A stretch of DNA of 64,000 nucleotides from Actinomycetaceae bacterium (GCA_030540715.1 JAUNVQ010000013.1:1-64000), one strand, 5' to 3'. Shown: positions 17,774 through 29,793, counted from the first letter of the stretch. Notes: generated by a model from the sequence alone, not told the origin. Numbers and translations are program-made.

Positions 17774-20700
17774 TTGGCTGCCTCGAATTTTGATGACTTT
17801 GACGCTAATGATTTCGACGACATGACTGACTATAACGAGGTTCCTGACTACACTTCTGATCTTCAGGATAATACTAACCCTGAGGATACCTACACATCTG
17901 AGAATGGGACAGAAGAAACTGTAGCAGAAACACCGTCACTTACGCCTATCGATCCGGTAGATGCCGTACACGGTATTGTTCCGGGAATGAAGATGGGCTC
18001 AACAATGGGTTCAACAGCTGACCTGGCAACCCGCACTGATGAAGACGATGAACCGCTTGACACTCGCAAACGAGTGAGCTTTGCAAAAATCAAAGAACCC
18101 ATGAAGGCGCCCGACTTATTGGCGATTCAACGCGAGAGCTTTGACTGGCTCCTGGGTACCGATGCTTGGAAAAAACGTGTGGAGATAGCCCAAGCAGAAG
18201 GTTCCACTGATGTTCCAATGACATCAGGGCTGGAGGAAATCTTCGATGAGATCAGTCCTATCAGTGATTTCGCTGAAACAATGTCACTGTCGTTTTCGGA
18301 CTACTACTTTGAGCCTCCCAAATATACTCAAGATGAATGTAAAGCTAAGGACTACACGTATTCACGCCCGCTGTTCGTCACAGCGGAGTTTATGAATGAA
18401 AATACTGGTGAAATTAAGTCACAAACAGTGTTTATGGGCGATTTCCCACTGATGACTGACCGCGGTACCTTCATTATTAACGGTACTGAACGCGTCGTTG
18501 TGTCGCAATTGGTTCGTTCCCCAGGTGTGTATTTTGAATCGTCATCTGATAAAACAACAGAAAAAGATGTTTTTGATTGTAAGTTCATTCCAAGTCGCGG
18601 GGCATGGCTTGAACTTGAAATCGACAAACGCGATAACGTTGGTGTGCGTATTGACCGCAAACGTAAGCAGTCTGCCACTATCTTCTTGCGTGCTTTAGGG
18701 ATGACACCCGAGGAAATTTCGGAAGAATTCAAAGATTTCCCAGTCATCTTAGAGACCCTTCAAAAGGATCCTGAAAACATTAAGACTCAAGAGGACGCAC
18801 AAACCGATATTTACCGTAAGATTCGTCCAGGTGAACCTGCATCGGCAGAAGCTGGCCGTACATTGCTTCACAACTTCTATTTTAATGATAAGCGCTACGA
18901 CCTTGCTAAAGTAGGTCGCTACAAGATCAATAAAAAACTTGGTCTTGATACGCCTATGGATGAATCCGTGCTGAACCTTGATGATATTGTTGCTGCTTTG
19001 AAATACATTCTGGCACTTCATCAAGGTGACCGTGTGCTTCCAGGTCAACGCAAGGGTGAAGACATTGAAGTTCGCGTTGAAACCGATAATATCGACCACT
19101 TCGGAAATCGCCGTATTCGCGCGGTAGGCGAACTTATTCAGTCGCAAGTGCGCACCGGATTGTCGCGTATGGAACGTGTTGTGCGTGAACGCATGACTAC
19201 TCAAGATGCCGAGGCAATCACACCGCAGTCCCTTATTAACATTCGCCCGGTGGTAGCCGCGATTAAAGAGTTCTTTGGAACTTCACAGCTATCACAGTTT
19301 ATGGACCAAAATAATCCTTTGGCGGGCCTGTCGCATAAGCGTCGTCTATCGGCACTTGGTCCCGGTGGCTTGAGTCGTGACCGCGCAGGCATGGAAGTGC
19401 GTGACGTACACCCGTCACACTATGGCCGTATGTGCCCCATTGAAACACCTGAAGGGCCCAACATCGGTTTGATTGGTAACCTTGCGCAATACTCGCGTTT
19501 GAATCCCTTTGGATTCTTGGAAACCCCCTACCGCGTTGTTAAAGATGGTAAGGTTACCGACGAGGTACGCTACCTAACGGCCGATGAGGAAACGCACCAC
19601 TATATTGCGCAGGCATCATCGAAGCTCAATGCCGATGGGTCATTTGCTGACGACCAAGTACTGTGCCGTATAGCTGGCGAGGATCCCGCTCAGGTTGATC
19701 CGCAAGAAGTGGACTACATGGATGTTTCTGCACGCCAGATGTGTTCAGTTGCGACCTCGCTGATCCCCTTCCTTGAACACGACGACGCTAACCGCGCGTT
19801 GATGGGGGCTAATATGCAGCGCCAAGCTGTTCCATTGCTGACAACGGAAGCACCTTTGGTGGGAACTGGTATGGAACGTCATACGGCGATGGATGCCGGT
19901 GATGTGATTGCCGCTAAGAAGCCTGGATATGTTGAAGAAGTGGATGCTTCAGCTATTATTGTTGCTCAAGATGACGGTACACAAGAGATCTATCGCCTAG
20001 AAAAGTTTGAACGTTCCAACCCTGGAAACTGCATTAATCAGCGTGCTGTTGTTAACGAGGGTGACCGTGTTGAGGCGGGGCAGCTTCTGGCTGATGGCCC
20101 AGCAACCGACGGCGGCGAGCTTGCCTTGGGTAAAAACCTTCTTGTTGCCTACATGAGCTGGGAAGGGTTGAACTATGAGGACGCGATTATCCTGTCTCGT
20201 CGTGTCGTTCAAGACGATGTGCTGACCTCTATTCACATTGAAGAACATGAAATTGATGCGCGTGAAACCAAACTTGGTTTGGAAGAAATCACCCGCGAAG
20301 TTCCAAATGTGGGCGAAGATGCACTGGCTAACCTTGACGAAAACGGCATTATTCGTATTGGTGCCGAGGTACAAGCCGGTGACATCCTCGTTGGTAAAGT
20401 CACCCCCAAAGGTGAAACAGAGTTGACATCTGAGGAACGTCTGCTTCGTGCAATCTTTGGTGAAAAAGCACGCGAAGTACGTGATACCTCCCTGCGTGTT
20501 CCACATGGTGAGTCGGGAATCGTTATTGGTGTGAGGGAATTTAACGACGAGGACGATGAACTGCCCGCCGGTGTGAAACACATGGTGCGCGTTTATATTG
20601 CCCAGCGTCGAAAGATCACCATCGGCGACAAGTTAGCTGGTCGCCACGGTAACAAGGGTGTTGTGTCGAAGATTCTTCCCGTGGAAGACATGCCATTCCT

Positions 20701-21520
20701 TGAAGATGGTACTCCCGTTGACATTATTTTAAACCCCATGGGTGTTCCTGGCCGTATGAATATTGGTCAGGTACTGGAGTTCCATCTGGGATGGATTGCC
20801 CATCAGGGATGGGATGCCTCCAAGGCTGTAGAAGAAAGCCAAAAGTGGATTGAAGAACTGCCACCTGAAGGTATCAAAGCCCCAGCGATGACACATGTTG
20901 CCACCCCGGTCTTTGATGGTTGCTCCAAAGATGAGTTATCAAACCTGTTGAAATATGCACGCCCTGATGCTGATGGCAACAAACTTGTCAACGAAGAAGG
21001 CAAAGCACAGCTCTTTGATGGACGCTCTGGCGAACCGTTCCCATACCCCATAGCAGTTGGATACAAGTACATGCTGAAACTGCATCACCTGATTGATGAC
21101 AAGATTCACGCACGCTCCACTGGCCCTTACTCGATGATTACCCAACAGCCATTGGGTGGTAAAGCACAGTTTGGTGGTCAGCGCTTCGGTGAAATGGAAG
21201 TGTGGGCCATGGAAGCCTATGGTGCCGCCTATGCCCTGCAAGAGCTGCTTACAGTAAAGTCTGACGACATTACTGGTCGTGTCAAAGTGTATGAGGCAAT
21301 CGTTAAGGGAGACGACATTCCAGAGGCCGGTATCCCCGAATCATTTAGGGTGCTGATCCAGGAAATGCGATCCCTTGGTTTGAATGTTGAAGCACTTGAT
21401 GCCCATAACAATGTTGTGTCCTTGAAAGATGAGGACGAAGACGCTCAGCGTGCAACAGAAGAAATGGGAATTAACTTAGGATCACGCCCCGATGCGGGTT
21501 TGACTTTGGATGATGTATAA
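17774..21520 (+). CDS. rpoB: RNA polymerase beta subunit
   Basis: Catalytic core subunit of RNA polymerase. TTG 17774 is preferred over the TTG at 17756: AAAAGGA lies seven bases upstream and the protein then begins MAAS, as in Streptomyces RpoB. It has 1248 residues. The conserved body begins at [10 protein letters not shown] near residue 101, some 70 residues later than in typical actinobacterial RpoB; the extra N-terminus is very acidic (about 25 Asp/Glu in 90 residues). The rifampicin region is wild type: [20 protein letters not shown], then [12 protein letters not shown]. rpoC follows. Confidence 0.97.
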   Translation: MAASNFDDFDANDFDDMTDYNEVPDYTSDLQDNTNPEDTYTSENGTEETVAETPSLTPIDPVDAVHGIVPGMKMGSTMGSTADLATRTDEDDEPLDTRKRVSFAKIKEPMKAPDLLAIQRESFDWLLGTDAWKKRVEIAQAEGSTDVPMTSGLEEIFDEISPISDFAETMSLSFSDYYFEPPKYTQDECKAKDYTYSRPLFVTAEFMNENTGEIKSQTVFMGDFPLMTDRGTFIINGTERVVVSQLVRSPGVYFESSSDKTTEKDVFDCKFIPSRGAWLELEIDKRDNVGVRIDRKRKQSATIFLRALGMTPEEISEEFKDFPVILETLQKDPENIKTQEDAQTDIYRKIRPGEPASAEAGRTLLHNFYFNDKRYDLAKVGRYKINKKLGLDTPMDESVLNLDDIVAALKYILALHQGDRVLPGQRKGEDIEVRVETDNIDHFGNRRIRAVGELIQSQVRTGLSRMERVVRERMTTQDAEAITPQSLINIRPVVAAIKEFFGTSQLSQFMDQNNPLAGLSHKRRLSALGPGGLSRDRAGMEVRDVHPSHYGRMCPIETPEGPNIGLIGNLAQYSRLNPFGFLETPYRVVKDGKVTDEVRYLTADEETHHYIAQASSKLNADGSFADDQVLCRIAGEDPAQVDPQEVDYMDVSARQMCSVATSLIPFLEHDDANRALMGANMQRQAVPLLTTEAPLVGTGMERHTAMDAGDVIAAKKPGYVEEVDASAIIVAQDDGTQEIYRLEKFERSNPGNCINQRAVVNEGDRVEAGQLLADGPATDGGELALGKNLLVAYMSWEGLNYEDAIILSRRVVQDDVLTSIHIEEHEIDARETKLGLEEITREVPNVGEDALANLDENGIIRIGAEVQAGDILVGKVTPKGETELTSEERLLRAIFGEKAREVRDTSLRVPHGESGIVIGVREFNDEDDELPAGVKHMVRVYIAQRRKITIGDKLAGRHGNKGVVSKILPVEDMPFLEDGTPVDIILNPMGVPGRMNIGQVLEFHLGWIAHQGWDASKAVEESQKWIEELPPEGIKAPAMTHVATPVFDGCSKDELSNLLKYARPDADGNKLVNEEGKAQLFDGRSGEPFPYPIAVGYKYMLKLHHLIDDKIHARSTGPYSMITQQPLGGKAQFGGQRFGEMEVWAMEAYGAAYALQELLTVKSDDITGRVKVYEAIVKGDDIPEAGIPESFRVLIQEMRSLGLNVEALDAHNNVVSLKDEDEDAQRATEEMGINLGSRPDAGLTLDDV

Positions 21521-21648
21521 GTCTGCCGCGTAGAGGTGCGCGGGTTTACCTGCCACCCAACGTGGCCTCCGCCTTGAGCCAGCGAACAAAGCGGAAGCCG
21601 GAAAACAGGACGCTGGGACCGGTTGACTACCAGAAGGAAGAAGAAATC

Positions 21649-24600
21649 GTGACAGACGCACAGGCCTTCGACAAACTACATATAGGACTTGCTACCGCCC
21701 AAGATATCTTGGATTGGTCATTTGGCGAAGTCAAAAAACCAGAAACAATTAACTATCGCACCCTCAAACCCGAAAAAGACGGTTTGTTTTGCGAACGCAT
21801 CTTTGGCCCTACCCGTGACTGGGAATGTGCCTGCGGTAAATACAAGCGCGTACGTTATAAGGGGATTGTGTGCGAACGCTGCGGTGTGGAGGTAACACGC
21901 TCCAAAGTGCGCCGTGAACGCATGGGACACATTGAGCTGGCCGCCCCCGTGACCCACATTTGGTATTTCAAAGGCGTTCCATCGCGTTTGGGGTATCTGC
22001 TCAACCTTGCGCCAAAGGATCTTGAAAAGGTCATTTACTTTGCCGCGTATATGATTACAGAGGTCGATGAGGAAGGTCGCCGTGAAGACCTGCCCAATCT
22101 GATGAACGAGATGGAGCACGAAAAATCGACCACCAAGCAGCGCCTTGAAGAACGCATTACTCGTCGCCAACAAAAAATGGAAGACGACTTGGCAACCCTT
22201 GAAAAAGAAGATGCCAAGCAGTCTGAAAAAGATAAGGTGAAGCGTGCGGCTGAACGTGAGCTGTCACAGCTTAACAAGAAGCTAGAACGCGACCTTGATC
22301 GCATTCAGGAAGTCTTTGAACGTTTCCGCGATCTGCAAGTAGGCGACCTTGAAGGTGACGAAATGCTGTATCGCGACATGGAAATGCGCTACGGCATATA
22401 CTTCAAGGGCGACAAGGGTGCTAACGCTGTGAAAAAGCGTTTGGAAAACTTTGACCTAGAGGCTGAAGCAGTTGCACTGCGTGAAACTATTGAAACAGGT
22501 ACAGGTCAGCGTAAATCACGTGCGCTTAAACGTCTGAAAGTAGTGAATGCCTTTCTATCAACAGGAACTTCACCAGTGGCAATGGTGCTGGATCGAATCC
22601 CTGTGATCCCACCAGATCTGCGTCCGATGGTTCAGCTTGACGGTGGTCGTTTTGCAACCTCTGACCTCAACGATCTGTATCGTCGCGTCATTAACCGAAA
22701 CAATCGATTGAAGCGACTGCTTGATTTAGGGGCACCCGAGATTATTGTCAATAACGAAAAGCGTATGCTCCAAGAATCTGTGGATGCGCTGTTCGATAAT
22801 GGCCGCCGAGGTCGCGCTGTGACAGGGCCGGGTAATCGTCCTCTGAAATCCCTGTCTGATATGCTCAAGGGTAAGCAGGGACGCTTCCGTCAAAACCTGC
22901 TTGGTAAGCGCGTTGACTATTCAGGCCGTTCCGTGATTGTTGTTGGCCCCCAGCTGCGACTGCACGAATGCGGTTTGCCCAAGCAAATGGCACTGGAACT
23001 GTTTAAGCCTTTCGTGATGAAACGCTTGGTTGAACGCCAGGAAGCTCAAAACGTCAAGGCCGCCAAACGTATGGTGGAACGTCAACGTCCGCAGGTGTGG
23101 GACGTGCTGGATGAAGCCATCGCCGAACACCCTGTGCTGCTGAACCGTGCACCAACCCTGCACCGCCTGTCCATTCAGGCATTTGAGCCAGTACTTATTG
23201 AAGGTAAAGCTATTCAGCTTCACCCATTGGTATGTGCCGCATTTAACGCCGACTTTGACGGTGACCAGATGGCTGTTCACCTGCCGTTGTCCGCTGAAGC
23301 GCAAGCTGAAGCACGCATCTTGATGCTGTCATCAAACAATATTTTGCGTCCATCTGATGGCCGCCCAGTGACCATGCCTTCTCAGGACATGATTATTGGT
23401 GTTTATCATCTGACGGCTCATCCCAACCCCGAACTTGCGGTTGACAAAGATGATAAAGGCGAGGTTATTCGCAAATATTATGCTTCACCTGCGGAAGCTC
23501 GTATGGCTTTTGACCTGGGCGAACTAGATATTAATGAACTAGCTATGATCGAGTTTGACGATATTGTTCCCCCGCGTGGCTGGCAGGCGCCCGAAGGGTG
23601 GGAACAAGGCGATCGCGTCCTTTTGGAAACCACAATGGGTCGTTGTATCTTCAACGAAGCATTGCCACAGACCTTCCCCTTTGTTAATGAACAGGTTGAC
23701 AAGAAACGGTTGGGTTCCATAGTCAATACATTGGCTGAACGCTACGATAAAGGCAATGTGGGAGCCTCGCTTGATGCGCTGAAGTATCTGGGCTTCCACT
23801 GGGCAACCTGGTCAGGTATTACCGTTGGGTTCAGCGATATTGTCTCACCAGATAACAAATGGGACATTATTGGCAAGTACGAGGAAACGGCTGCTACCGT
23901 TCAGATGCAGTATGAAATCGGTGCGATTTCTGATGCTGATCGCTACCGTGAACTTGTTGATATTTGGAATGAATGTACAGGTGCCGTGTTGGCAGCAGCA
24001 AAGGAGTCATTCCCCGAGCGCAACAATATTTATCGCATGGTGAACTCTGGTGCTCGTGGTAACTGGGACCAGGTTCGACAGATCGCCGCGATGCGCGGTC
24101 TTGTGGCTGACCCGAAGCAAAAGCTGATTGAGCAGCCCATTAAGTCAAACTATCGTGAAGGTTTGTCGGTGTTGGAATACTTTATTGCCACTCACGGTGC
24201 GCGTAAAGGTCTGGCTGATACGGCCCTTCGTACTGCCGACTCGGGGTATTTAACTCGCCGTTTGGTAGACGTGTCACAAGACGTTATTGTTCGTGAAGAA
24301 GACTGCGGCACACGTCGTGGCGTTTCACTGCCCATCGCAGAAGAATATGATGGTCAGGTACGCAAACTTGATATTGTCGAAACCACTGTTTATGGGCGTA
24401 CCTTGTCAAAGGATGCCGTTGATAGTGATGGCAATATTGTTGCAGCCGCTGGTTCCGATGTGGGCGATGACCTTATCGAAACACTTGTTCAAGCAGGTAT
24501 TACTGCTGTTCATGTTCGTTCGGTACTTACCTGTGAATCTCAGGTTGGGACATGTGCCTCATGTTACGGGCGTTCGCTGGCTACAGGTAAACGTGTTGAT

Positions 24601-25548
24601 GTGGGTGAAGCAGTGGGGATTGTTGCCGCACAGTCCATTGGTGAGCCTGGTACACAGTTGACAATGCGTACCTTCCACACCGGCGGTGCTGCTGGTGCAG
24701 CTGATATTACTCAGGGTCTGCCACGTGTGCAGGAGCTTTTCGAAGCACGTACACCTAAGGGTGAAGCTATGATGGCCGAAGCCGCAGGTAAGGTCAAGAT
24801 TATTGATGAACCTGGTGCGCCGCGTCGTTTGGTGATTACCCGTGACGACGGACAAGAAGACATCGAAATGACAATTTCACGTCGCTTAAAACTGCTTGTT
24901 TCCGATGGTGAGCATGTTGGTGTAGGTGCTCAGCTTACTGAAGGTCGTCTTGACCCGAAGAAGGTGCTGCGTATTCTTGGCATTAACGCCACGCAGCGTC
25001 AACTCGTTAATGAGGTTCAAGAAGTATATCGCAGTCAGGGCGTGGATATTCACTCCAAGCATATCGAGGTGATTGTCCGCCAAATGCTTCGTCGTATCAC
25101 GGTATTGAAATCTGGTTCTACGCAGTTCCTGCCAGGTGAACTTGTTGATTCGATGGTATTCCGTGCCGAGAACCGCCGCGTTGTCTCTGAAGGTGGTCAG
25201 CCTGCTGCTGGTCGCCCAGAACTGATGGGTATTACCAAGGCATCGCTGGCAACGGATTCGTGGCTGTCGGCCGCATCCTTCCAGGAAACAACAAAGGTAC
25301 TGACAGAGGCTGGTTTGAACTCGAAGAATGATCCGCTGGTTGGTCTGAAAGAAAATGTTATTATCGGTAAGCTTATTCCGGCTGGTACTGGCTTGGATAT
25401 GTATTCCAAGGCTGTTGTGGAACCAACCGAAGAAGCAATGGCTTCTAATGGTTGGTCACCCGACGATTTCCGTACCCCCGATATTGATGATGATTTCCTA
25501 GCTGGTATTAGCTTCGAAGAATCATTCGGTCACCTGCGTAATCTGTAA
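21649..25548 (+). CDS. rpoC: RNA polymerase beta' subunit
   Basis: The frame is open from 21562, but GTG 21649 is chosen: AGAAGGAAG lies eight bases upstream and the product then begins [20 protein letters not shown], as relatives do; 1299 residues. The N-terminal zinc site is [19 protein letters not shown], the Mg2+-binding catalytic loop is [12 protein letters not shown], and the C-terminal part contains the second Cys cluster ([11 protein letters not shown]) and the [18 protein letters not shown] trigger-loop region. It is co-transcribed with rpoB (128-base gap) and ends at a strong terminator. Confidence 0.97.
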   Translation: MTDAQAFDKLHIGLATAQDILDWSFGEVKKPETINYRTLKPEKDGLFCERIFGPTRDWECACGKYKRVRYKGIVCERCGVEVTRSKVRRERMGHIELAAPVTHIWYFKGVPSRLGYLLNLAPKDLEKVIYFAAYMITEVDEEGRREDLPNLMNEMEHEKSTTKQRLEERITRRQQKMEDDLATLEKEDAKQSEKDKVKRAAERELSQLNKKLERDLDRIQEVFERFRDLQVGDLEGDEMLYRDMEMRYGIYFKGDKGANAVKKRLENFDLEAEAVALRETIETGTGQRKSRALKRLKVVNAFLSTGTSPVAMVLDRIPVIPPDLRPMVQLDGGRFATSDLNDLYRRVINRNNRLKRLLDLGAPEIIVNNEKRMLQESVDALFDNGRRGRAVTGPGNRPLKSLSDMLKGKQGRFRQNLLGKRVDYSGRSVIVVGPQLRLHECGLPKQMALELFKPFVMKRLVERQEAQNVKAAKRMVERQRPQVWDVLDEAIAEHPVLLNRAPTLHRLSIQAFEPVLIEGKAIQLHPLVCAAFNADFDGDQMAVHLPLSAEAQAEARILMLSSNNILRPSDGRPVTMPSQDMIIGVYHLTAHPNPELAVDKDDKGEVIRKYYASPAEARMAFDLGELDINELAMIEFDDIVPPRGWQAPEGWEQGDRVLLETTMGRCIFNEALPQTFPFVNEQVDKKRLGSIVNTLAERYDKGNVGASLDALKYLGFHWATWSGITVGFSDIVSPDNKWDIIGKYEETAATVQMQYEIGAISDADRYRELVDIWNECTGAVLAAAKESFPERNNIYRMVNSGARGNWDQVRQIAAMRGLVADPKQKLIEQPIKSNYREGLSVLEYFIATHGARKGLADTALRTADSGYLTRRLVDVSQDVIVREEDCGTRRGVSLPIAEEYDGQVRKLDIVETTVYGRTLSKDAVDSDGNIVAAAGSDVGDDLIETLVQAGITAVHVRSVLTCESQVGTCASCYGRSLATGKRVDVGEAVGIVAAQSIGEPGTQLTMRTFHTGGAAGAADITQGLPRVQELFEARTPKGEAMMAEAAGKVKIIDEPGAPRRLVITRDDGQEDIEMTISRRLKLLVSDGEHVGVGAQLTEGRLDPKKVLRILGINATQRQLVNEVQEVYRSQGVDIHSKHIEVIVRQMLRRITVLKSGSTQFLPGELVDSMVFRAENRRVVSEGGQPAAGRPELMGITKASLATDSWLSAASFQETTKVLTEAGLNSKNDPLVGLKENVIIGKLIPAGTGLDMYSKAVVEPTEEAMASNGWSPDDFRTPDIDDDFLAGISFEESFGHLRNL

Positions 25549-25576
25549 AACCAAACCCATTGTCAATGGGTAAAGA

Positions 25577-25617
25577 AAGCCAGGTATCGTATTGTTATGC
25601 GATACCTGGCTTTTTGT
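25577..25617 (+). terminator. Terminator of rpoBC
   Basis: GCCAGGTATCG (25579-25589) pairs perfectly with 25600-25610, extended by two or more A-T pairs, and is followed by TTTTTGTTTG. Confidence 0.9.
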
Positions 25618-25782
25618 TTGCTGCTTGGTGGTGTGGCTTATGGTTGTGCTTGGGGGCCCCGTTGATTTTTTGGCTCAAAGTCACTTCTTTGCACGAACAT
25701 TTCCCCAGAATTCGGCTTTTAACCCCAGTGTTTTGCCCTTAACTCCCCCCCCGTTAAGTTACCCCCAGTCAACTTTAAACCC

Positions 25783-25875
25783 TTAACTAGCAGCTATGAA
25801 AAGGAGTAATGCAAAAAACTCCAGCGCAATATTGGCGATAACCCACAACCTGATTGTGAATATCAGTATGTCCAT
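25783..25875 (-). CDS. Possible 30-residue membrane peptide
   Basis: A minus-strand ATG opens MDILIFTIRLWVIANIALEF and ends LLLFIAAS, almost entirely hydrophobic. There is no clear ribosome site and it lies just beyond a hairpin downstream of the aldo/keto reductase gene. It could be chance or a gene remnant. Confidence 0.15.
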   Translation of the reverse strand: MDILIFTIRLWVIANIALEFFALLLFIAAS

Positions 25876-25882
25876 AGCAGAA

Positions 25883-25916
25883 CCCCTGGCAGCATCAAGG
25901 TAGAGGCTGCCAGGGG
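25883..25916 (-). terminator. Hairpin downstream of the aldo/keto reductase gene
   Basis: CCCCTGGCAGC (25883-25893) pairs perfectly with 25906-25916 over a 12-base loop, 82 bases beyond the reductase stop. The T-run is weak (TTCT), so the terminator role is likely but not certain. Confidence 0.55.
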
Positions 25917-25997
25917 CATATGTTGCAATAATAGCATTTGCTGCTTTGACGCTCAGTGACAATACAGCAGAAGGGAACAGAGCGTACGCGATTTGTT

Positions 25998-26939
25998 CTA
26001 GAGTCCCTGCGAAATGCGAGTCAATGCAGCAATATCACTTGCAGAAACGTTAACATCAAGCCCGTCCATCATTTGTTGGAGCTGATGCGTATTGCGGGCC
26101 GACGCTAAAGGAGCCGTTACCGTTTGCTGGCTGGCAAGCCACTTCAAGGCCATTGCCGCGGGAGAGATCCCGTAGCTTGCTGCTGTAGTGATCAGCTGAT
26201 GTACCACATAGAATGCCTTGTCACTGGCATATTCAAGAGCCATTGATGCACGTTCACCAGCAATGTCTTCTAATACACGATATTTACCCGTTAAAAAGCC
26301 TGCCGCTAAAGAAAAATATGGAAACACACCTAGCTCGTATTTTTCAACAATACCCCGGCGTTCGGCTTCAAAGTCCTTGCGAAATACCAGATTATAGTGA
26401 GGTTGCAAAGCAATGGGACGCTCAACACCTAGCTCATCGGCAACAGAAAACCATTCTTCAATGCGTTCGGGTGAATAGTTCGATAAACCGATATGAGCAA
26501 TATCTCCGGCTGTCTGAAGCTCTGCAAAGGCCTGGACGGTATCCTCTAAAGGGGTGTTCTTGTCATCAAAGTGTGCCCAATAAAGGTCGATACGCTCGAT
26601 CTGTAAACGCTTTAATGACCCAGCGCAGCCTTGTTTAATCGTGTGAGGTGTCAAGCTTTTTCCCAGCTTTTCCCACGCGCCAACTTTTGTTGATACATAC
26701 ACCTTGTCACGGTTATCACCACGTGCTAGCCACAGACCAAGAACTTCCTCGGATTCACCACCATGACAGCTATCAGCCCACTGCGGATAGCAGTCGGCTG
26801 TATCAATAAAGTTACCGCCAGCGTTGACATATGTATCAAGAATTGCGTGAGATGTCCTGGTATCGGCAGTCCATCCAAAAGTATTTGTCCCCAGTGCCAG
26901 TGGGCTTATCCCGTCAAAATAATCATCAAATTTTTGCAT
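25998..26939 (-). CDS. Aldo/keto reductase
   Basis: NADPH-dependent oxidoreductase with the AKR barrel. The catalytic tetrad is visible: Asp and Tyr in FIDTADCYPQW, Lys in VYVSTKVG, His in LYWAHFDD. The nucleotide-binding C-terminal block is APLASARNTHQL. Its 313 residues are usual for the YajO/Tas-like subgroup often labelled general stress proteins. It stands alone on the minus strand; rsgA, upstream on the same strand, is separated by about 100 bases. The physiological substrate cannot be inferred. Confidence 0.92.
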   Translation of the reverse strand: MQKFDDYFDGISPLALGTNTFGWTADTRTSHAILDTYVNAGGNFIDTADCYPQWADSCHGGESEEVLGLWLARGDNRDKVYVSTKVGAWEKLGKSLTPHTIKQGCAGSLKRLQIERIDLYWAHFDDKNTPLEDTVQAFAELQTAGDIAHIGLSNYSPERIEEWFSVADELGVERPIALQPHYNLVFRKDFEAERRGIVEKYELGVFPYFSLAAGFLTGKYRVLEDIAGERASMALEYASDKAFYVVHQLITTAASYGISPAAMALKWLASQQTVTAPLASARNTHQLQQMMDGLDVNVSASDIAALTRISQGL

Positions 26940-27044
26940 AGTCCTATTCTAGCTTGCAATGGTGAGCAATGGTATGGCGTGCCAAGCTCTGCACTATTGA
27001 CAGGTTATCTTGGCTGCTGCAAGAGCATTGTGCCAGTAACGTCT

Positions 27045-28226
27045 TTACTGACTCCGCATAGAATGGGACGAGGGTGTAGCGACAAGCCGGCGGAACGATT
27101 GAAGTCGAATACCGCGCGCATCATTGTCACGTGCCCACTTGTCTAAGGCACAATCAGGGGTATCAACAAGATGTTCACATCCCTTTGGGCAGGCCACAGC
27201 AGCGTGCGCAAGATCGTCAAAGGCCGCCAAAATAATTTCAGAATCGACATGGGCCAACCCAAAACCACGGATACCTGGGGTATCAATAAGCCAACCTCCG
27301 CCAGGGAAAGGATGTGCTAGTGCTGAACTTGATGTGTGACGGCCTTTGCCAGTGACTTCATTAACATGCCCAGTTGAACGGTGAACCTCTGGAATAAGGA
27401 CATTCATGAGTGTTGATTTGCCAACCCCAGAATGACCTAAGAGCACAGTTTCATGACCTGCAAGGTCTTTGGCAAGGACATCCAAACCAGGAAGGTCACA
27501 TTGTGTGGAGGGCGCAGCGTGGCTTAGCCTATCGAAAGAAGATGCTGCTTCACCAAAGTTATCCTCGGCCACGTCCTCGTGAATTCTTTGTTCACCATGT
27601 CGATGGTCATTTGTGTCGGTGGAAGCCTTGGGTGTACTGTCTGCGTAAGAGTTCCCAGATAAATCTGGAATAATCGATGTAGCGTAACACTGAATATCAA
27701 GAGCGCGATAGGGGTGTAAAAACTCGCACGGATCCTTTAAATCTACTTTCGTCATTATCACAATGGGATTCATACCAGCCGCATAGGCTGCCACGATACA
27801 GCGGTCAATCATGCCCACACGGGGCATAGGGTCAGCGGCAGCACACACAATAGCAAGACGATCAGCGTTGGCAACAATGGGTTTCAGTTTTCCAGCAACC
27901 TCATTGTCTTCAGCGGAACGCACCAGCTCGGTGTCACGCGGCTCAATATCAACAATACGTGCCAGGCTCCCATCGGCCCCCGAAATATCGCCCTCAACAC
28001 GAACGCGGTCACCGGTAATGACACCGTGGCGGCCAAGGCTACGAGCCTTCACAGCTATCACTCTGCGCGAGTCGATATCTAGGTGGTAGCGGCCTCGGTC
28101 AACAGAGATGACACGTGCACATGGTGCCGAAGAATAATCGGGGCGTTTTTTTGTTCTGGGTCTGCGATGTTTCCCAGGGCGCACACGCACTCTGGGGTCA
28201 TCAGTACCGATGTCTCGTCTAGCCAT
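27045..28226 (-). CDS. rsgA: Ribosome small-subunit-dependent GTPase A
   Basis: Circularly permuted GTPase that helps mature the 30S subunit. An OB-fold region precedes the G4 motif MTKVD, then G1 GHSGVGKST, G3 DTPG and the C-terminal zinc knuckle CPKGCEHLVDTPDC, in the permuted order of the family. Between the G4 region and the G1 helix there is a hydrophilic insertion of about 60 residues (roughly 186-245) that typical RsgA lacks. ATG 28226 is preferred; a GTG two codons earlier is possible. It follows aroA by 23 bases, so the two are probably one operon. Confidence 0.94.
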   Translation of the reverse strand: MARRDIGTDDPRVRVRPGKHRRPRTKKRPDYSSAPCARVISVDRGRYHLDIDSRRVIAVKARSLGRHGVITGDRVRVEGDISGADGSLARIVDIEPRDTELVRSAEDNEVAGKLKPIVANADRLAIVCAAADPMPRVGMIDRCIVAAYAAGMNPIVIMTKVDLKDPCEFLHPYRALDIQCYATSIIPDLSGNSYADSTPKASTDTNDHRHGEQRIHEDVAEDNFGEAASSFDRLSHAAPSTQCDLPGLDVLAKDLAGHETVLLGHSGVGKSTLMNVLIPEVHRSTGHVNEVTGKGRHTSSSALAHPFPGGGWLIDTPGIRGFGLAHVDSEIILAAFDDLAHAAVACPKGCEHLVDTPDCALDKWARDNDARGIRLQSFRRLVATPSSHSMRSQ

Positions 28227-28249
28227 ACACACCTATTCGCTTGCCTGTT

Positions 28250-29725
28250 TTAGTATCCAGATGGAGGCATTGATGACACTACTGTTGAACCTGATGGCTT
28301 GGCGGTAGCAACCATTTTTTCCCATTCAGCAACAAAATCGGGGAAAGTCTTTGACACGCACTCAGGATTCTTTATTCCAATGCCTTCGATAGCAAGCCCC
28401 AAAAGGGCTGCAAACATAACCATGCGATGATCGTTATAGGTGGCAATGTCGGCGGCATGGGTAATCCCCGGGGTGACTGTCAAAGAATGTCGGGTAGCTT
28501 TTGCATGGGAACCAATGGCTTCAATCTCGTTGACAAGTGCTTTTAGTCGATTTGTTTCATGGCCAGTTAAATGCCCAATACCTGTGAGTTTTGATGGATT
28601 GACAGCAACTGCGGCAAGTGCTGCAATCATGGGGGCCAGTTCGCCGCCATCTAAGAGGTTCCAGTCTATACCGCCTACTGTTCCCGTTCCACGTGCCACT
28701 AATGTGTCCGAGGAATCTCGCCCAATACGTCCACCCATTGCTGGAATTATTTTTCGCCACATGTCACCAATCTGTGTGGTGTGAGCAGGCCAGTTTTCAA
28801 TACGTACTTGCCCCCCACAAATAAGTGTTGCGGCCAGGAATGGCCCAGCATTGGTTAAGTCAGGTTCAATATCGAATTCGCCGCCCTGAATATGTCCGGG
28901 GTGGATAACCCACCCATAAACGGAGGGCATTTGGCCGGGAATAAGTGCCGGTAGTGACTTTTCTTCGATAGTGACTCCACGTCGTTCTAGCTCAACAACA
29001 GTCATATGAACATGGCCGGGTGAGGGCATTTGTCCAGCAAGTTTAACTTCGAGGGGCGCATCAAGCAGAGGCGATAAAAGGAGTAATGCCGAGACATATT
29101 GTGATGATGAACGCGCATCGATCGTAATTTTTTTAGAACGTAAACCTTTGCGGCCGGGGCTTGTAAGAGTAAAAGGCAAATAGCCGCGATCGCCGTGATA
29201 GCTAATGGTCACACCAAGTTCTTCCAGAGCGTCAAGCAAAGGCTTCATGGGTCGCATACGGGCTTGGGCATCACCATCAAAGAGGACGGAGCCTTCGCAA
29301 AGTGCTGCCAAAGCGGGAATGAATCGCATAACAGTGCCTGCAAGACCACAATCAATCTTTCCTGTTTGTGGTGTTAAGATTGCGGGGGGATCAATACGTA
29401 TTGTTGTGTCTTCTACAGTGACATGCGCCCCAAGTTCACGAATCGCATCAATCATAAGATGTGTATCGCGGCTCATAAGAGCACCGCGAATAACCGAGGG
29501 CTTATCGGCAATCGCTCCTAGAGCTATAGCACGGTTCGTCAACGATTTTGACCCAGGAATGCGAACGGTTGCATCCAGTAAGCCTTTCGTAAAAGGAGCC
29601 TTCCATATGGTTTCGCTATGAGTGTTGGCAGGATGAGGTTCATCAGCTGATTCTCCGGGCAGGAGGGGTTCCCCAATTGGGTGGTCTTTTGCGCTTCCGC
29701 GCTCAAGACTATGCTTGAAATCCAT
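28250..29725 (-). CDS. aroA: 3-phosphoshikimate 1-carboxyvinyltransferase (EPSP synthase)
   Basis: Sixth step of the shikimate pathway, joining shikimate-3-phosphate and PEP. The substrate-binding N-terminal block is VRIPGSKSLTNRAI, the PEP/glyphosate region is DCGLAGTVMRF, and the C-terminal block DIATYNDHRMVMFAALLG carries the catalytic-loop residues. Length is 491, about 40 residues longer than usual because of a hydrophilic lead before WKAPF; a later start may be real, although no better ribosome site is visible. It precedes rsgA, an arrangement also found in other actinobacteria, where SigR-type genes lie close by as here. Confidence 0.95.
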   Translation of the reverse strand: MDFKHSLERGSAKDHPIGEPLLPGESADEPHPANTHSETIWKAPFTKGLLDATVRIPGSKSLTNRAIALGAIADKPSVIRGALMSRDTHLMIDAIRELGAHVTVEDTTIRIDPPAILTPQTGKIDCGLAGTVMRFIPALAALCEGSVLFDGDAQARMRPMKPLLDALEELGVTISYHGDRGYLPFTLTSPGRKGLRSKKITIDARSSSQYVSALLLLSPLLDAPLEVKLAGQMPSPGHVHMTVVELERRGVTIEEKSLPALIPGQMPSVYGWVIHPGHIQGGEFDIEPDLTNAGPFLAATLICGGQVRIENWPAHTTQIGDMWRKIIPAMGGRIGRDSSDTLVARGTGTVGGIDWNLLDGGELAPMIAALAAVAVNPSKLTGIGHLTGHETNRLKALVNEIEAIGSHAKATRHSLTVTPGITHAADIATYNDHRMVMFAALLGLAIEGIGIKNPECVSKTFPDFVAEWEKMVATAKPSGSTVVSSMPPSGY

Positions 29726-29793
29726 TGTCGTTACTTTCGTGTTCTACGTTGTTCGTTCCTACTTAAAGCATATCGTGAGTATTTTTATTTCAC

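Larger units (their letters stand above)
25618..25997. other. Gene-free stretch with C-tracts and TTAA motifs
   Basis: No gene of normal size is supported. At 25704-25790 several TTAA cores are flanked by C-runs, including a C8 run at 25745-25752 and two copies of CCCTTAACT, one opposed by GTTAAG. A 30-codon hydrophobic frame (25783-25875, minus) and a hairpin (25883-25916) lie further on. Confidence 0.5.

Noticed and set aside
19997..20581. A 194-residue minus-strand frame inside rpoB
   Set aside because: Shadow of a highly conserved coding region, with no ribosome site or family resemblance.
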